A stretch of 64,000 bases of DNA from Hanleya hanleyi (taxonomy: Eukaryota > Mollusca > Polyplacophora > Lepidopleurida > Hanleyidae). The notes under the pieces were generated by a model, which was not told the DNA's origin, made no database searches, and saw only the letters and a list, made by a program, of their open reading frames with translations. The position numbers and the translations under genes were made by a program. Shown one piece after another: positions 34,501 through 43,122 of this stretch. The stretch is from the NCBI GenBank assembly GCA_036873755.1, contig JAVTVY010025297.1:1-64000 (forward strand). Reading direction: 5' to 3'. Position 1 is the stretch's first letter. Each line of letters opens with the position of its first letter.

Positions 34501-37500
34501 CTTGGTCCCGTGTATGGCTAATACGTTTATAAAAGACTCCACTGACTTCTTTGGCAAGATTAGCAATATCATACCCCCTCCCCCCATGTAAACTAGTAAA
34601 ATACGATGTGGTTGATCTATTCACAAACATTCATAGAGACGACGCCCTACAAATCATCTGCAAGAAAATAGACGAAACCGACTTTGACCATCGACAGCAA
34701 GCTAACCCTTGACAACATCAATCGTCTCATAGGATGTGCCTGTGCTTCATTTATTGTACACGGGGAGATGACAAGTATGAACATATTCACGGGATACTTA
34801 TGGAATCTCTTTTATCCCCGCTCTTCGTGAATGACCTAAAAGATAGAGCGTTGTACATATCACCATTCCGACTCAAATGTTGGTTAAGGGAAGGAGATGA
34901 TACATTCGTGGCATTGAAGAAAGACGACAATTCCGACCTCGACCTAGTCTGGGCTTTCTGGGACCTGTCCAGGCCTGGGGGAAGCCCCCCCCCCTAAATA
35001 TTGTTCTTATCCCTCGGGCTAGGGGACTGAAACTTACCACACTATACCCTTGGTCAAGATCCACCAGAAAATGTAGAAAATAAAAATTCAATACGGCCGC
35101 TCTGATGTGACGTTATTTTCAAAACATGCATCTTTAGGTAGATTTTTCGGTCATATTTTTTCGATTTTTTTTTATTTATGTGTTTCCTGTGACAACACTG
35201 CATGTTAAATTAGTAAATAATAGTCTGATGTGAAATAAAATGGATTTGCCCAATTTTCCTCGACGAAAAGCAGAAATTTTGAAGACAAATGATGAAAGCA
35301 TTACTCTTCTGGTACTCACATGGCCGTCATCTTTAATTTACCCATGATCCTCCACTTGAGGTTATGCAAATAGGCTCAAAATCACCCCAATATGATAAAC
35401 TAAAAGTCCCGGGGGGCAGCTTTCATTTTAGTGTCGTTCCAGAGATAGAGGAGAAAGGTTAAACAAACTGAATAATCAGCCTCCACTTTTGAAGTCCACC
35501 ATGGAGACAGCACGATCAGAACGGTAAGATTATGTCACATCCATCCCACGTGAAAATTGATATCATCTTCCCTCTAACTAGAAGTGCATAAAACAGTTTA
35601 TCGACTGAATGTCAAACTGAGCTATCTCATAAACAAAGAAGTTGTTATCCATAATAATTCGTCAAGTTAACAGAACTAATACATGATTTTCCAGTAGTAT
35701 AACATAACACATTACCCGCATTCTGATCGCTAACCCACCCCACCCCCGGCCCCCCACACACCTTCTTTACACTCATACAGTCGCAGGGCAACATATCTAA
35801 GATCATATCGATACGCATTGGCACACACGCGCATGTACACACGCAAGCACGCGCTGTATTTTTCTGAGAGAAAGAATAAATTAGTTGTAAGTCGGAATCG
35901 AACTCACGACCTCCTCATAACCGTAAAGCTACTCTTTCAATCTGGGATATGGCTTAACCCACAGAATGAATAAATCGGTCTGTATTCAAGGTGAAATATA
36001 AATAACATAATACATTTGAGACGAGTGCCATTATTTCATGCATTGAGAATGGTCAAATTCACATTTCATCAATACGAATATGGAATTACGGTTTCTTGAT
36101 ATCAAATGCTAGCGTGTCAGAATCGGGCAGATTGTCTTTGTTTTTCGCCTGCAGATTGCAAATACATTTGCAACATTTCGCACATAGCGTGTTATAAGCG
36201 CGCATGCGCACAAATGCCCTTCCGCTCCCAACTCACCTTCCAGAGTGACGTAGATTCGGCTCACGGCAGCCCCCGTCGTGAAAGCTATAACGGGACCGAA
36301 AATTCCAACGCAGGCGATTAGCCCTGAGAATGTAAATTTTGTCAGCATGTTAGCGAACTTATCAGGTCAACCATAAATTCTCCTTCATACCGTTTAAGTA
36401 TTATAATCACCTGTTTTATGAAAAGAGCAACAGTTCTTTTGACTATCCAGATGACCCAGTCGAAATCTACACGTTCCTATTTCTTCACGTGGCCACACCA
36501 CAAGTTTGGTTCATGAATCAACGGCTATGCCGACTTTTCATTTACAGATATGTCAAACGGCATGGGAACCAGTATGAACTCCCATTAGCACGAATACGAT
36601 ATGTTTCCATTACATTTTTATGCCAAAGTGAATTTCTGTTTCGGGTACAATAGTCCAAGGTGATTATTATGACACTAACAAAGAAGACAAAGATGACATA
36701 GAACTAAAATTATTACCAATTCGTAGCTTTGAAACATTGGAAAAATTGCGCCGTGGATATTAAAAAAAATCATTAATTTGTATGAAACCTGGCGATATCA
36801 ACACTGTCCTTACTCGTCGACCATTGCAGTTGATAGAGACGAATGCAATATGTAACAATATGTAAATGTTTAGTTTCGCGGTATTATTCTGGGGTGAATG
36901 AGTTTATATTCGTTACTTGTGTGTATGACCGATTTTTGCCGCCAGTCAAAGTAAGAAAAGGTAAGAAAAGATGTTAAGTCCTCCGGCGAAAGAGGATGAT
37001 GATAAATCAATAGTCATTTTTTTTTTAAATTCCATTGAAGGGAAACATTTGATATAATCGTGATCCGTTGCAATAATATATCAATGATTTGACACCAGTC
37101 ATCTTATTCCAAATATTTAAATCTCTTCTAATTTAATGATAATTAACGGTCTAACGATTGCATATCATTCTCAAATGATCTACAACCAACGTCTCGTTTA
37201 TATTGTCTGTACGGCAGGAAAAAGTCGTCTCTCCAAACCCATATTCTGTAATCATGCGTGTAATCTGATGCAGCTGGTTGGAAATTGACAAGTGAAGAAA
37301 AACTACTTACAATTGGTAAGTCAAGAAGGACTACTTAGGGAGCAGCAGCCTGAAAAGGCCTACATTTTGGGTCTCGTTCAGAGTAGGCCATAAACACTGA
37401 GCCTATTCATATTTCATATATCAAAATAATTCTATGTATCTCAGGAATATTTTGAGGCCAAAAAAAAACTGTTTTTGAATAAAAAAAATGACTGACCTGT

Positions 37501-38972
37501 ATCCAGCAACAACAACAACGCTGACACGTGGGCTTATTTTCCACAAAATACATCAAATTCAGCTGACGGATCATGTATCCATTACGCAAATGAGATGTTT
37601 ATATTCACTACGACTCTGTCAAGTAACTCCAGTAGCTTTCAAACAAGTGGAAATTATATACTCATCGCCAGCTCGATTTCAATGTAATATGTCGTCTGCA
37701 GCAGTGACAAAAATGGCGCCCAAATGATAGCCTCGTTCGGAAGTGCATGATGTCATCACCAATTCATAATTTTGTTCAGAATTCATCCATCCTGATTTTC
37801 TATCAAACTTTAGGCTGAATTCATATCAATACAATCTAAAAAAAATGTCATTTTCAAGTTTTTAGGGGAATTCCAGTCTGTGACCTACCTCTACAACATT
37901 GGGATACTCCCTCGTTTTCTGTATGAAACAGTGCATGCCACCCTCGTTTTCTGTACGAAACAGTGCATGCCACCCTCGTTTTCTGTACGAAACAGTGCAT
38001 GCCATCCTTACTACTGAGAAGTCAAGAAGAATACTTACAATTGACAAGTCAGGAAGAATCACTTCTAATTTATAAGTCAAGTAGAACCACTGACAATAGA
38101 CGAGTCAAGAAGAGCCACTTACAACTGACAAGTCAAGAAGTACGATTTACAACTGACAGATGAAGATGACTGACAGTCCAGATGAAACACTTACCCATGA
38201 AGAATCCAGTTTTCGTTTTAACCACGTTATCGTCTATGTACGTTTGAACCATGGATTGTCTTGGTGCCTTGGCGAAACCTTGAAAGAACATCCCGGTAGA
38301 TATGAGCAGCAGTGCAATCGTCTTAGCAGAGTTATGTCCCTTCATATCTGATGGAGTACACTCGTTTCCGGCATGTCCAGCCTGGGTCAGATTTTGACCG
38401 GCGTTTGTTTTCTGGTGGCGACAAAGGCTTTCTCCTTCGAATTTGTCCCGCGAACTGAGCGCAGACGGATAGAAATCGTTGGCACTGGAGTTGCTTTGAG
38501 CGGCAATATCTGTAGACTGTGTAACAAAATGTGGCATGGCACTCACGATAGCCGAAATGCCATAAATCAAAGTACAAACTGCTAAAACGCGTGGTTTGTG
38601 ATAGTACCGAAAGAAATGGCCTACGAGAATGACGCATGCGAGGTAGCCAATATCGTTCATGATTAGGAGCATGCCGAGTTCCGCACTGCTCAGGCCGAAT
38701 AGTTTTTCCAGGGTAGTCACCTGTGAATTAAGATACAGAGTTAAAGCGGTTGTCACCAGGCCGACAATGCCGTAGTGAACCGAGAAACTGATCATGTTAG
38801 AAAAAACCTGCATGAATTCCGGTTTCCAGGAACCTATTCCACATTGTGTTTCCAGACCGCTGTCTAAGTCGACAGAAAGTGACGCTCCCTCAGAACCATT
38901 TGTTTGCCCGGTCCTCTCTAGGTCACTATGTTTTTTGACAGGTGTCCATGCCATCTTCTTTAGGGATGTCAT
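19194..38972 (-). CDS. SLCO: Organic anion transporter polypeptide (OATP/SLCO), nine coding exons
   Basis: Coding exons in transcript order: 38195-38972, 36237-36323, 32376-32594, 30711-30875, 28632-28821, 23808-23961, 22715-22899, 20342-20406 and 19194-19531. Every junction has GT/AG ends, the phases agree, and the total is 2,181 bp (726 residues plus stop), the normal length for this family. The product should be a 12-helix plasma membrane carrier for sodium-independent uptake of amphipathic organic anions such as steroid conjugates or xenobiotics. Diagnostic features are the OATP signature DPRWIGAWWLGF before helix 6 and the Kazal-like extracellular cysteine domain of exon 6. The start is the first ATG of exon 1; a second ATG six codons on is possible. 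Subfamily and substrates cannot be told from sequence. Upstream untranslated exons and promoter were not identified. Confidence 0.93.
20342..20406 (-). CDS. SLCO: SLCO exon 8: 65-bp mini-exon before helix 11
   Basis: Too short to stand out as an open frame; found because the neighbouring exons end in phase 2 and start in phase 1. It codes for SVWERDKGTAVGLSSFVVSLL, matching the OATP pattern V....R..A.G....L..LL. Acceptor CCAACAG, donor GTGAGT; phases fit on both sides. Confidence 0.85.
21412..21973 (-). repeat. TAACCCTA-type MITE, copy 1
   Basis: Reverse orientation relative to the copy at 27825. It ends TAGGGTTA at 21973 and holds the shared segments 'tggatcatgggaaaattcaagatgg' (split by small changes) and 'gaggccatcttgga'. 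The left terminus is degraded. Confidence 0.65.
22170..22365 (+). repeat. tRNA-derived SINE-like sequence
   Basis: An A-box-like GGCCGAGTAGCCTAGAC near 22173 and a B-box GGGTTCGAATCCCGC near 22339 with TCGGTAGAACAGCGG between them. No clover-leaf folds, so it is taken as SINE-related rather than a tRNA gene. Confidence 0.4.
22715..22899 (-). CDS. SLCO: SLCO exon 7: end of cysteine loop and helix 10
   Basis: 185 bp. NHCACV and GKCIRECD complete the cysteine set, then LLTPYIIVSVLSSFLATVSA forms a helix. Acceptor TTTCAG, donor GTTTGT. Confidence 0.9.
23808..23961 (-). CDS. SLCO: SLCO exon 6: Kazal-like extracellular domain
   Basis: 154 bp. Cysteine-rich segment CSTGCSC...PVCGSDGVNYFNPCVAGC, the Kazal-type fold found in the large extracellular loop between helices 9 and 10 of OATPs. 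Acceptor ACACAG, donor GTAAGG. Confidence 0.93.
24572..24727 (-). repeat. tRNA-Leu-derived SINE, partial
   Basis: Shares 'gtttaatgtcacactt', 'ggagtacccggagagaa' and 'gcgccttagaccact' with 30035-30250. It lacks the middle part that carries the B box in the other copy. Confidence 0.6.
25301..26752 (-). pseudogene. LINE reverse transcriptase frame
   Basis: A 483-codon open frame spanning the palm and fingers (KITPIYKAGEKNLVNNYRPMS), the SKAFDTVNH and FADDTSVTLS catalytic motifs, the thumb and a C-terminal region ending FHSLRVKGPRIWNK, common in CR1-like LINEs. Intact through the RT domain but cut off from its endonuclease by the upstream deletion. Confidence 0.88.
26750..27332 (-). pseudogene. 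LINE endonuclease N-terminal fragment
   Basis: Begins MDRNFSTGVV and runs into the apurinic-type endonuclease start (SFLHFNARSLKK, ISESWLDANTSD). It ends about 60 residues later where the deletion begins. The remaining endonuclease motifs (such as SDH) are absent. Confidence 0.8.
27825..28399 (+). repeat. TAACCCTA-type MITE, copy 2 (best preserved)
   Basis: 575 bp starting TAACCCTATCTGGCCTGGG and ending CCCAGGACAGGTAGGGTTA, inverted termini with a few mismatches. Non-coding interior with GTGACGTCA-like and 'ccatgatcctctgc' segments shared by the other copies. Confidence 0.75.
28632..28821 (-). CDS. SLCO: SLCO exon 5: helices 8 and 9
   Basis: 190 bp coding for TTSLIAASIGMLVGGIVTTRLKL, then a second hydrophobic span ending in LFLACP. 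Acceptor CCCAG, donor GTAAGA, ending in phase 2. Confidence 0.9.
29040..29270 (-). pseudogene. LINE C-terminal relic
   Basis: In broken minus-strand frames, pieces such as GNRGTRPDVYSMSRETHS, SLAREDMILKALRVVGLLNEL resemble the C-terminal zinc-knuckle and tail of I/Nimb-like LINEs. Stops and shifts interrupt it. Confidence 0.4.
30035..30250 (-). repeat. tRNA-Leu-derived SINE
   Basis: Read minus: GGCCGAGTGGTCTAAGGCGC (tRNA-Leu A box), then GGGTTCGAACCC (B box), then a body containing GGTACTCCAGCTTCCTCC in complement, a core shared by SINEs of many marine invertebrates. Copy 24572-24727 is related. Confidence 0.7.
30711..30875 (-). CDS. SLCO: SLCO exon 4: helix 7 region
   Basis: 165 bp coding for DMPKAIIRLLTNCTYVCILT and onward. 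Families usually show KALWRLLTNP.F here. Acceptor TTTCAG, donor GTAAGA. Confidence 0.9.
31165..31670 (-). repeat. Two tandem tRNA-derived SINEs flanked by an inverted repeat
   Basis: Two copies with a 241-bp period (bodies at 31165 and 31405). Each has a tRNA-like head (31236-31309 and 31477-31549 in complement) with CTCAGTCGGTAGAGC and GGTTCGAATCCCGC, then AATTTATTCTTTCTCTC. In addition 31377-31419 and 31624-31666 are inverted copies (43 bp, one mismatch) surrounding the second unit. Confidence 0.75.
32376..32594 (-). CDS. SLCO: SLCO exon 3: family signature and helix 6
   Basis: 219 bp. Contains DRDLSVRDPRWIGAWWLGF, the OATP signature, followed by a hydrophobic helix, FFPKRM and a charged cytosolic loop rich in Glu and Arg. 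Acceptor TTAG, donor GTTTGT (weaker than consensus). Confidence 0.93.
32694..33502. repeat. TA-flanked inverted-repeat element
   Basis: Left end TA-GGGGAGAGTGGGGACACATGG; the right end in complement reads TA-GGGGAGAGTGGGGAGACC. The inner ends are identical for 14 bp and similar beyond, with TA on both sides as in Tc1/mariner-type insertions. GTGGGACA/TGTCCCA-type motifs recur throughout. No transposase. Confidence 0.6.
34230..34930 (+). pseudogene. Penelope-like retroelement reverse transcriptase relic
   Basis: Successive plus-strand pieces match Penelope-like RT: TIKIHKTPDKSMLVICARPTIHY (near 34390-34470), DVVDLFTNIHRDDAL (near 34600-34650) and a 34734-34930 frame with GILMESLLSPLFVNDL and WLREGDDTFVALKKDD. 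The catalytic YVDD equivalent reads EGDD and at least two frameshifts and a stop separate the pieces. It is a decayed copy; no GIY-YIG endonuclease was seen. Confidence 0.75.
34946..35465 (+). repeat. TAACCCTA-type MITE, copy 3
   Basis: Same orientation as 27825. Shares 'gacctgtccaggcctggggg', 'ctgaaacttaccacac' and 'ctcaaaatcaccccaatatgataa' (split). It begins directly after the Penelope-like relic; the outer termini are eroded. Confidence 0.65.
35861..35960 (-). repeat. Degenerate tRNA-type SINE fragment
   Basis: GAGAGAAAGAATAAATTAG followed by a decayed tRNA-like head resembles the SINEs at 31165-31670. Confidence 0.45.
36237..36323 (-). CDS. SLCO: SLCO exon 2: helix 5
   Basis: 87 bp coding for GLIACVGIFGPVIAFTTG and onward, a hydrophobic helix. 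Acceptor CTCAG, donor GTGAGT, phase 1 in and out. Confidence 0.88.
37909..38004. repeat. 32-bp tandem repeat, three copies
   Basis: Unit starts CCCTCGTTTTCTGTACGAAA at 37909, 37941 and 37973, with near-perfect copies; one base (TATG versus TACG) differs. Confidence 0.85.
38014..38165. repeat. Diverged ~37-bp tandem repeat beside the exon 1 donor
   Basis: About four to five units built on GACAAGTCAAGAAGAATCAC and TTACAA. In complement, several contain TTGTAAGT, matching the splice donor consensus. The real donor is only 25 bp beyond the array. Confidence 0.6.
38195..38972 (-). CDS. SLCO: SLCO exon 1: N-terminus to transmembrane helix 4
   Basis: Encodes residues 1-259 plus one base. A Ser/Thr-rich cytosolic N-terminus is followed by the first helices (about residues 57-82, 100-122, 130-150), with the family-typical TLEKLFGLSS stretch between helices 1 and 2. 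A long polar loop (150-215) comes next, then helix 4 (ALLLISTGMFFQGF) and TYIDDNVVKTKTGFFMG, matching the OATP pattern APR....YIDDN. The donor is GTAAG at 38194-38190. Reading on past it gives 21 unrelated residues and a stop at 38133. Confidence 0.92.
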
Positions 38973-41900
38973 CTTGCACTTTTACCTGGAATTGTTTCAA
39001 ACAGTTTCAATATGGCAAAGGAATCAAATTTCAAATAACTGGTTTCAGTGGAACTTATAACCTGGTAATTTAATAATCAGATTAAATAACTGCTTTCATA
39101 GGCACTTAGAATCTGGTAATTTAATTATCAAATAAACACGTACTTATAAATATCAAATTCTTATATCTGAGTGGAACTGGCTAGGTTCCGCTATAGATTG
39201 CAGTAGTTTGATAGTTATGTAATTTTTTTGTACATACCTATGTGACAGGCATAGAATGTGTTGTCTCACCTTTTCTGCGTTCTTCAGGGAGATTTAGTAA
39301 ATATCGTTGTCATTTTCGCCCACTGTTCTGCCAAGAAAGTAAGTCGCAAAATCAGGTTTGTGTATAAAACATTTAATACTAATGTCTTTATTCAGTTTTG
39401 ACCGCCAATATCATGTTAAGCTAAAAGTGTAAAGTATAAGGAAGTATCAGAAATAGATTATGAATTTGTATCGTGTAAATTATCACTGTGACAGGTGTTT
39501 CTGGAACAGTAATCGGCTGCATACATTCAGAGCACGTGGATTTGGGCTACGTCAGCTTACGCCAGCCGTGCTATATTGATAAGACATGTAACAAAATAAG
39601 ACTCGTTGATCAAATTTGTTGAATTTAAATGTAATATAAATACTATTCGTACGTATTGAATAATTTTGCCAACTCCTGAAATTAGTGGCAGATAGATAAT
39701 TGAGTTTTTGGACATATTTTATGACTAAATGTTGCACATTGTATGATCTAGATTTTAAGGTAATATCATCCTTGTATAGCTGATCAGCCTGGTGCATGAG
39801 ATATCTTTCTGTCCCTGGTTTAAGTTACACAATTATATTGTGCAACACAGAGTGGCTGTACATACAAGCATATTTAGTGTTTACTGTATAATTTCTAAAT
39901 TGCTTCAGGCAGAGGGGTGCCATCTACCCACTGTTGGTGCTTTTGGTATGGTCTACATGTAGTAAGGCTACAGATGTACAGCTAATACAGGTAAAATCGA
40001 GTAAATGAAAATAGAATGTTTACCAGATCCTGATATAAATGTAAATATTATAAATAAATACAAAAGCGTGGATTTAGTGGATATTCTTTGCCAATTTAAC
40101 CCATCAAGATATCAGTTATTTAATTCAGATATTTACATGTAATATTTTGCACTCTCAAATGGTGTGGTAATGATCAGATCATGGTTAGAGGGATCACCTC
40201 CTTATTTCTATCAGGAATTAATGCTGGAAGATTATATCATTATTTGCCCATGTAATAAATGTCTGTATTTCTCATTATCATAAGGTGATTAATTGATTTG
40301 TTATTAGATTGAAATACATTTCTATGGAATAGATTAATGTTGTGATTTGAGAATTATTGAACAATCTCAACGAATGTATGTTATTGTGTTATTGAATAAG
40401 CTACTGAGCTGCGAACTGGAAAACCATAAATTAATTGAATTATTGATTAATCATTCAGTAGAGTGCAGTTGTCCAGTTAATTGAATTATTGATTAATCAT
40501 TCAGTGGAGTGTAGTTGAACAATTAATTGAATTACTGATTAATCATTCAGTAGAGTGCAGTCGTCCAATTAATTGAATTATTGATTAGTCATTCAGTAGA
40601 GTGCAGTTGTCCAATTAATTGAATTATTGATTAACCATTCAGTGGAGTGTAATTGGCCAATTGATTGAATAATTAATAAGTTGGTCTCATGAAAGTATTT
40701 GATTGATTTAAAGCATCTGGCCAGTTATGTGGAAATAAGGAGGTAGTTTGCTATTCTGTATTAGACCTGTACATGTATTAAGGGTTCAAATGTGATAAGA
40801 ATTCAGATGGCAGTTTAGCCATAAAGGTCGCTTCTATAGGGCAATGTTCAATCCTGCGAACCAACCTTCCGGGTTGAAGATTATTGCAATTACTATGATA
40901 TTACCAGTCGCGCATAATATATTGCATACTTACCAGGTGGCATCATTGTAGTACAAATAACATGTCTCTTTAATTTGCATATAAGCTCACACGAGCTGCT
41001 GGTATAGTACTGCAAGGGTATATTGGGTATACACATAATGGGAGTAACTATAGATGGAATATTACATGGGTTGCCATGGTTACTAAAAGGGTAATTTGTC
41101 TGTTACAGGTTCTACTGCGAGCCTACCATACCTAATATCGCTTCCCTGGTCGATTGTTCGAGTTACTGTTTGAGATACAATTTCGTTATGTTTTCCCCAG
41201 CAGTGGAGAAATGAGAATCTCAGAACTTATTTGATATGTTTGCACAGTAGTGAAAAATGAGAGTCACGGACCATAGTTGTTACAATATTGGTTTGGTGAG
41301 CAAGTGCTGCTGCTGAGCAACAAATAAAGAAGTGACAATCATGCTGAACTGTTTTGTTGATTTCTGCAATACAAGAGTTGGCCAGTCGCCATCTGTCACA
41401 ACTAGAATAATTTAATAGAATCTTTAGCGGAACGTCGCCAGATAATAAATACATTGTTTTCTTATTGTCAGTACTCATTAACCCTTTTCTTCATAAAAAA
41501 TTCGCGATCGGTCTGGTCGGCTTGCCATAGATCTCCTGTAGTGTACATTTTTAGTAGTCTCCTTATATCTAGCCCATTTATATTTCATATGCCATTGATG
41601 TTGCATAATTCTTCACAGAATAATTTGCGATTGTTGCATATTTTCCAGACCTTATGCAAAATTGTATTCCCATGCGGTTTAATGTCAAAATTATGAAACC
41701 TTGTCTTAGCGAACCCATTAAGTCTTTCCCCACACGACTTCCCGTGTTTGGCCCAGAGCGGAAGAAATTAATGTTGATAATTTCATGTACTGTCTCCATA
41801 TCTGTCCGCCTGAAGTAAGAGCTATTTAACTTAAACAAACTTATTGCATATGTTAAATTACCATGTATTGTCCAAACACCATGCACCATATAGTCCTATT

Positions 41901-42946
41901 GTAATTATGAAGATACATGTACAAATGCACTGTGTGATTCTATATACATAGGTAAAACTATTAGTCATGTACATGAACGGATGCTACAACATGATTTGGC
42001 CGTCATTAAATACCAGAAGTCTGCATTTGTTTGTACAAAAGACGCAAAACCACGCTAAATATAACTTAATGGACAATGCTCAGTATGGCTCACAACTCAA
42101 GGTAAAAGAATCCCGACATATCAGCAAATCCTCGTCTTACCTGAACAATAGTACGTCATATATGCCTATTGATGCAATTGATGTCTTGTTCACCAAATTC
42201 CAATTAGTGTCTTGCATGTGTGTAATTGTGTATATAGCCTAGTTTGTTGTTTCCTTTCTCACTGTGATGTACTTTCAACTGTTTTAGGTCAGTTGATTTC
42301 TACCTGCATGTATGCCTACCTGAACCCTAACGTATTGCATTAACCACTCTCTGAAAGTGACGATACTTGTCTTTGAAAGCTAAGAGAACACACTATGTAT
42401 GGGATTACTGTAGTCGCTTTATTCCAAGTAATTCTTACCTTCTTCTGGACCGATACAGGTAACAACCGCCTACCTCTGGGAATGGTCGTAGCTATACACA
42501 TATAGTATTTAGTCTCACAAAGTAGATTTATACAGTCTGACAAAAGTTAAATACATCAGCTAACTTGACAAAGGGCATTTTATGTCCGCTAACGAGCTGG
42601 ATGTTTGTTTTGGTTAAAGGAGGAAAAAGCAGACAGCGCACACAGACAGACATTATCCTCAGTCAGTGGCCTATATACTGCGCCCTCAAATGCATCCTGG
42701 GCATTCTCACGACTCGGGCTAATCCAAGAGAATTATTTGTTGAAAGCGCCTTTTTTTGTATTTACGTGTTGATATCAACAAAAAATCTGGTAATAAACAA
42801 GCGTACGTACCGGATATTTATCACTGCACTTTATACTCAGCTGTGTCCCGATATGCATACTAGTAAATCGATACGGAAAATGTTCGGGAACTTGCTCTGG
42901 CGACAGTATATACTGTGTTGAATGTTATTGACTGGTGTGGCGTTTA
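38973..42946. other. AT-rich DNA upstream of SLCO, no gene recognised
   Basis: Should hold the SLCO promoter and any 5' untranslated exon, but I cannot place them. Contains the 46-bp minisatellite at 40434-40680. Open frames near 41227-41889 (minus) and 42565-42921 (plus) show no family motif. Confidence 0.4.
40434..40680. repeat. 46-bp minisatellite, five copies
   Basis: ATTGAATTATTGATTAATCA begins units at 40434, 40480, 40526, 40572, 40618 and partly 40664, an exact 46-bp period. Each unit also has CATTCAGTRGAGTGYAGTTG. Confidence 0.88.
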
Positions 42947-42952
42947 CCCGTG

Positions 42953-43122
42953 AGTAGTATATAAAGGTGATTACAGCGCGCATTTTGCCGGGTGAGGTAA
43001 CTCTGTTTGCACTTTTTTGATTTTTGACAAATTTCGGGTTATCTCCCTTGATTCGAACATTTGCGTGTTTTCACAACATAAATAAATAAATAAATAAATA
43101 ATGGGCATGTATTCATCCGCGG
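42953..43122 (+). repeat. Left 170-bp terminal inverted repeat
   Basis: Starts AGTAGTATATAAAGG and ends ATTCATCCGCGG, with an internal (AAAT)n run. It differs from the right copy by one base (CCGGGTGAGG versus CCGGGGGAGG). Confidence 0.92.

Larger units (their letters stand above)
32595..36236. other. SLCO intron 2
   Basis: Holds the TA-flanked element (32694-33502), the Penelope-like relic (34230-34930), a MITE (34946-35465) and a degenerate tRNA-like SINE piece (35861-35960). Confidence 0.7.
36324..38194. other. SLCO intron 1 with donor-proximal minisatellites
   Basis: No exon or transposon coding frame recognised. The end next to exon 1 consists of two minisatellites (37909-38004 and 38014-38165). 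Confidence 0.6.

Noticed and set aside
41227..41889. Minus-strand frames of 83 and 103 codons
   Set aside because: No motif, no splice structure and ordinary AT-rich composition.
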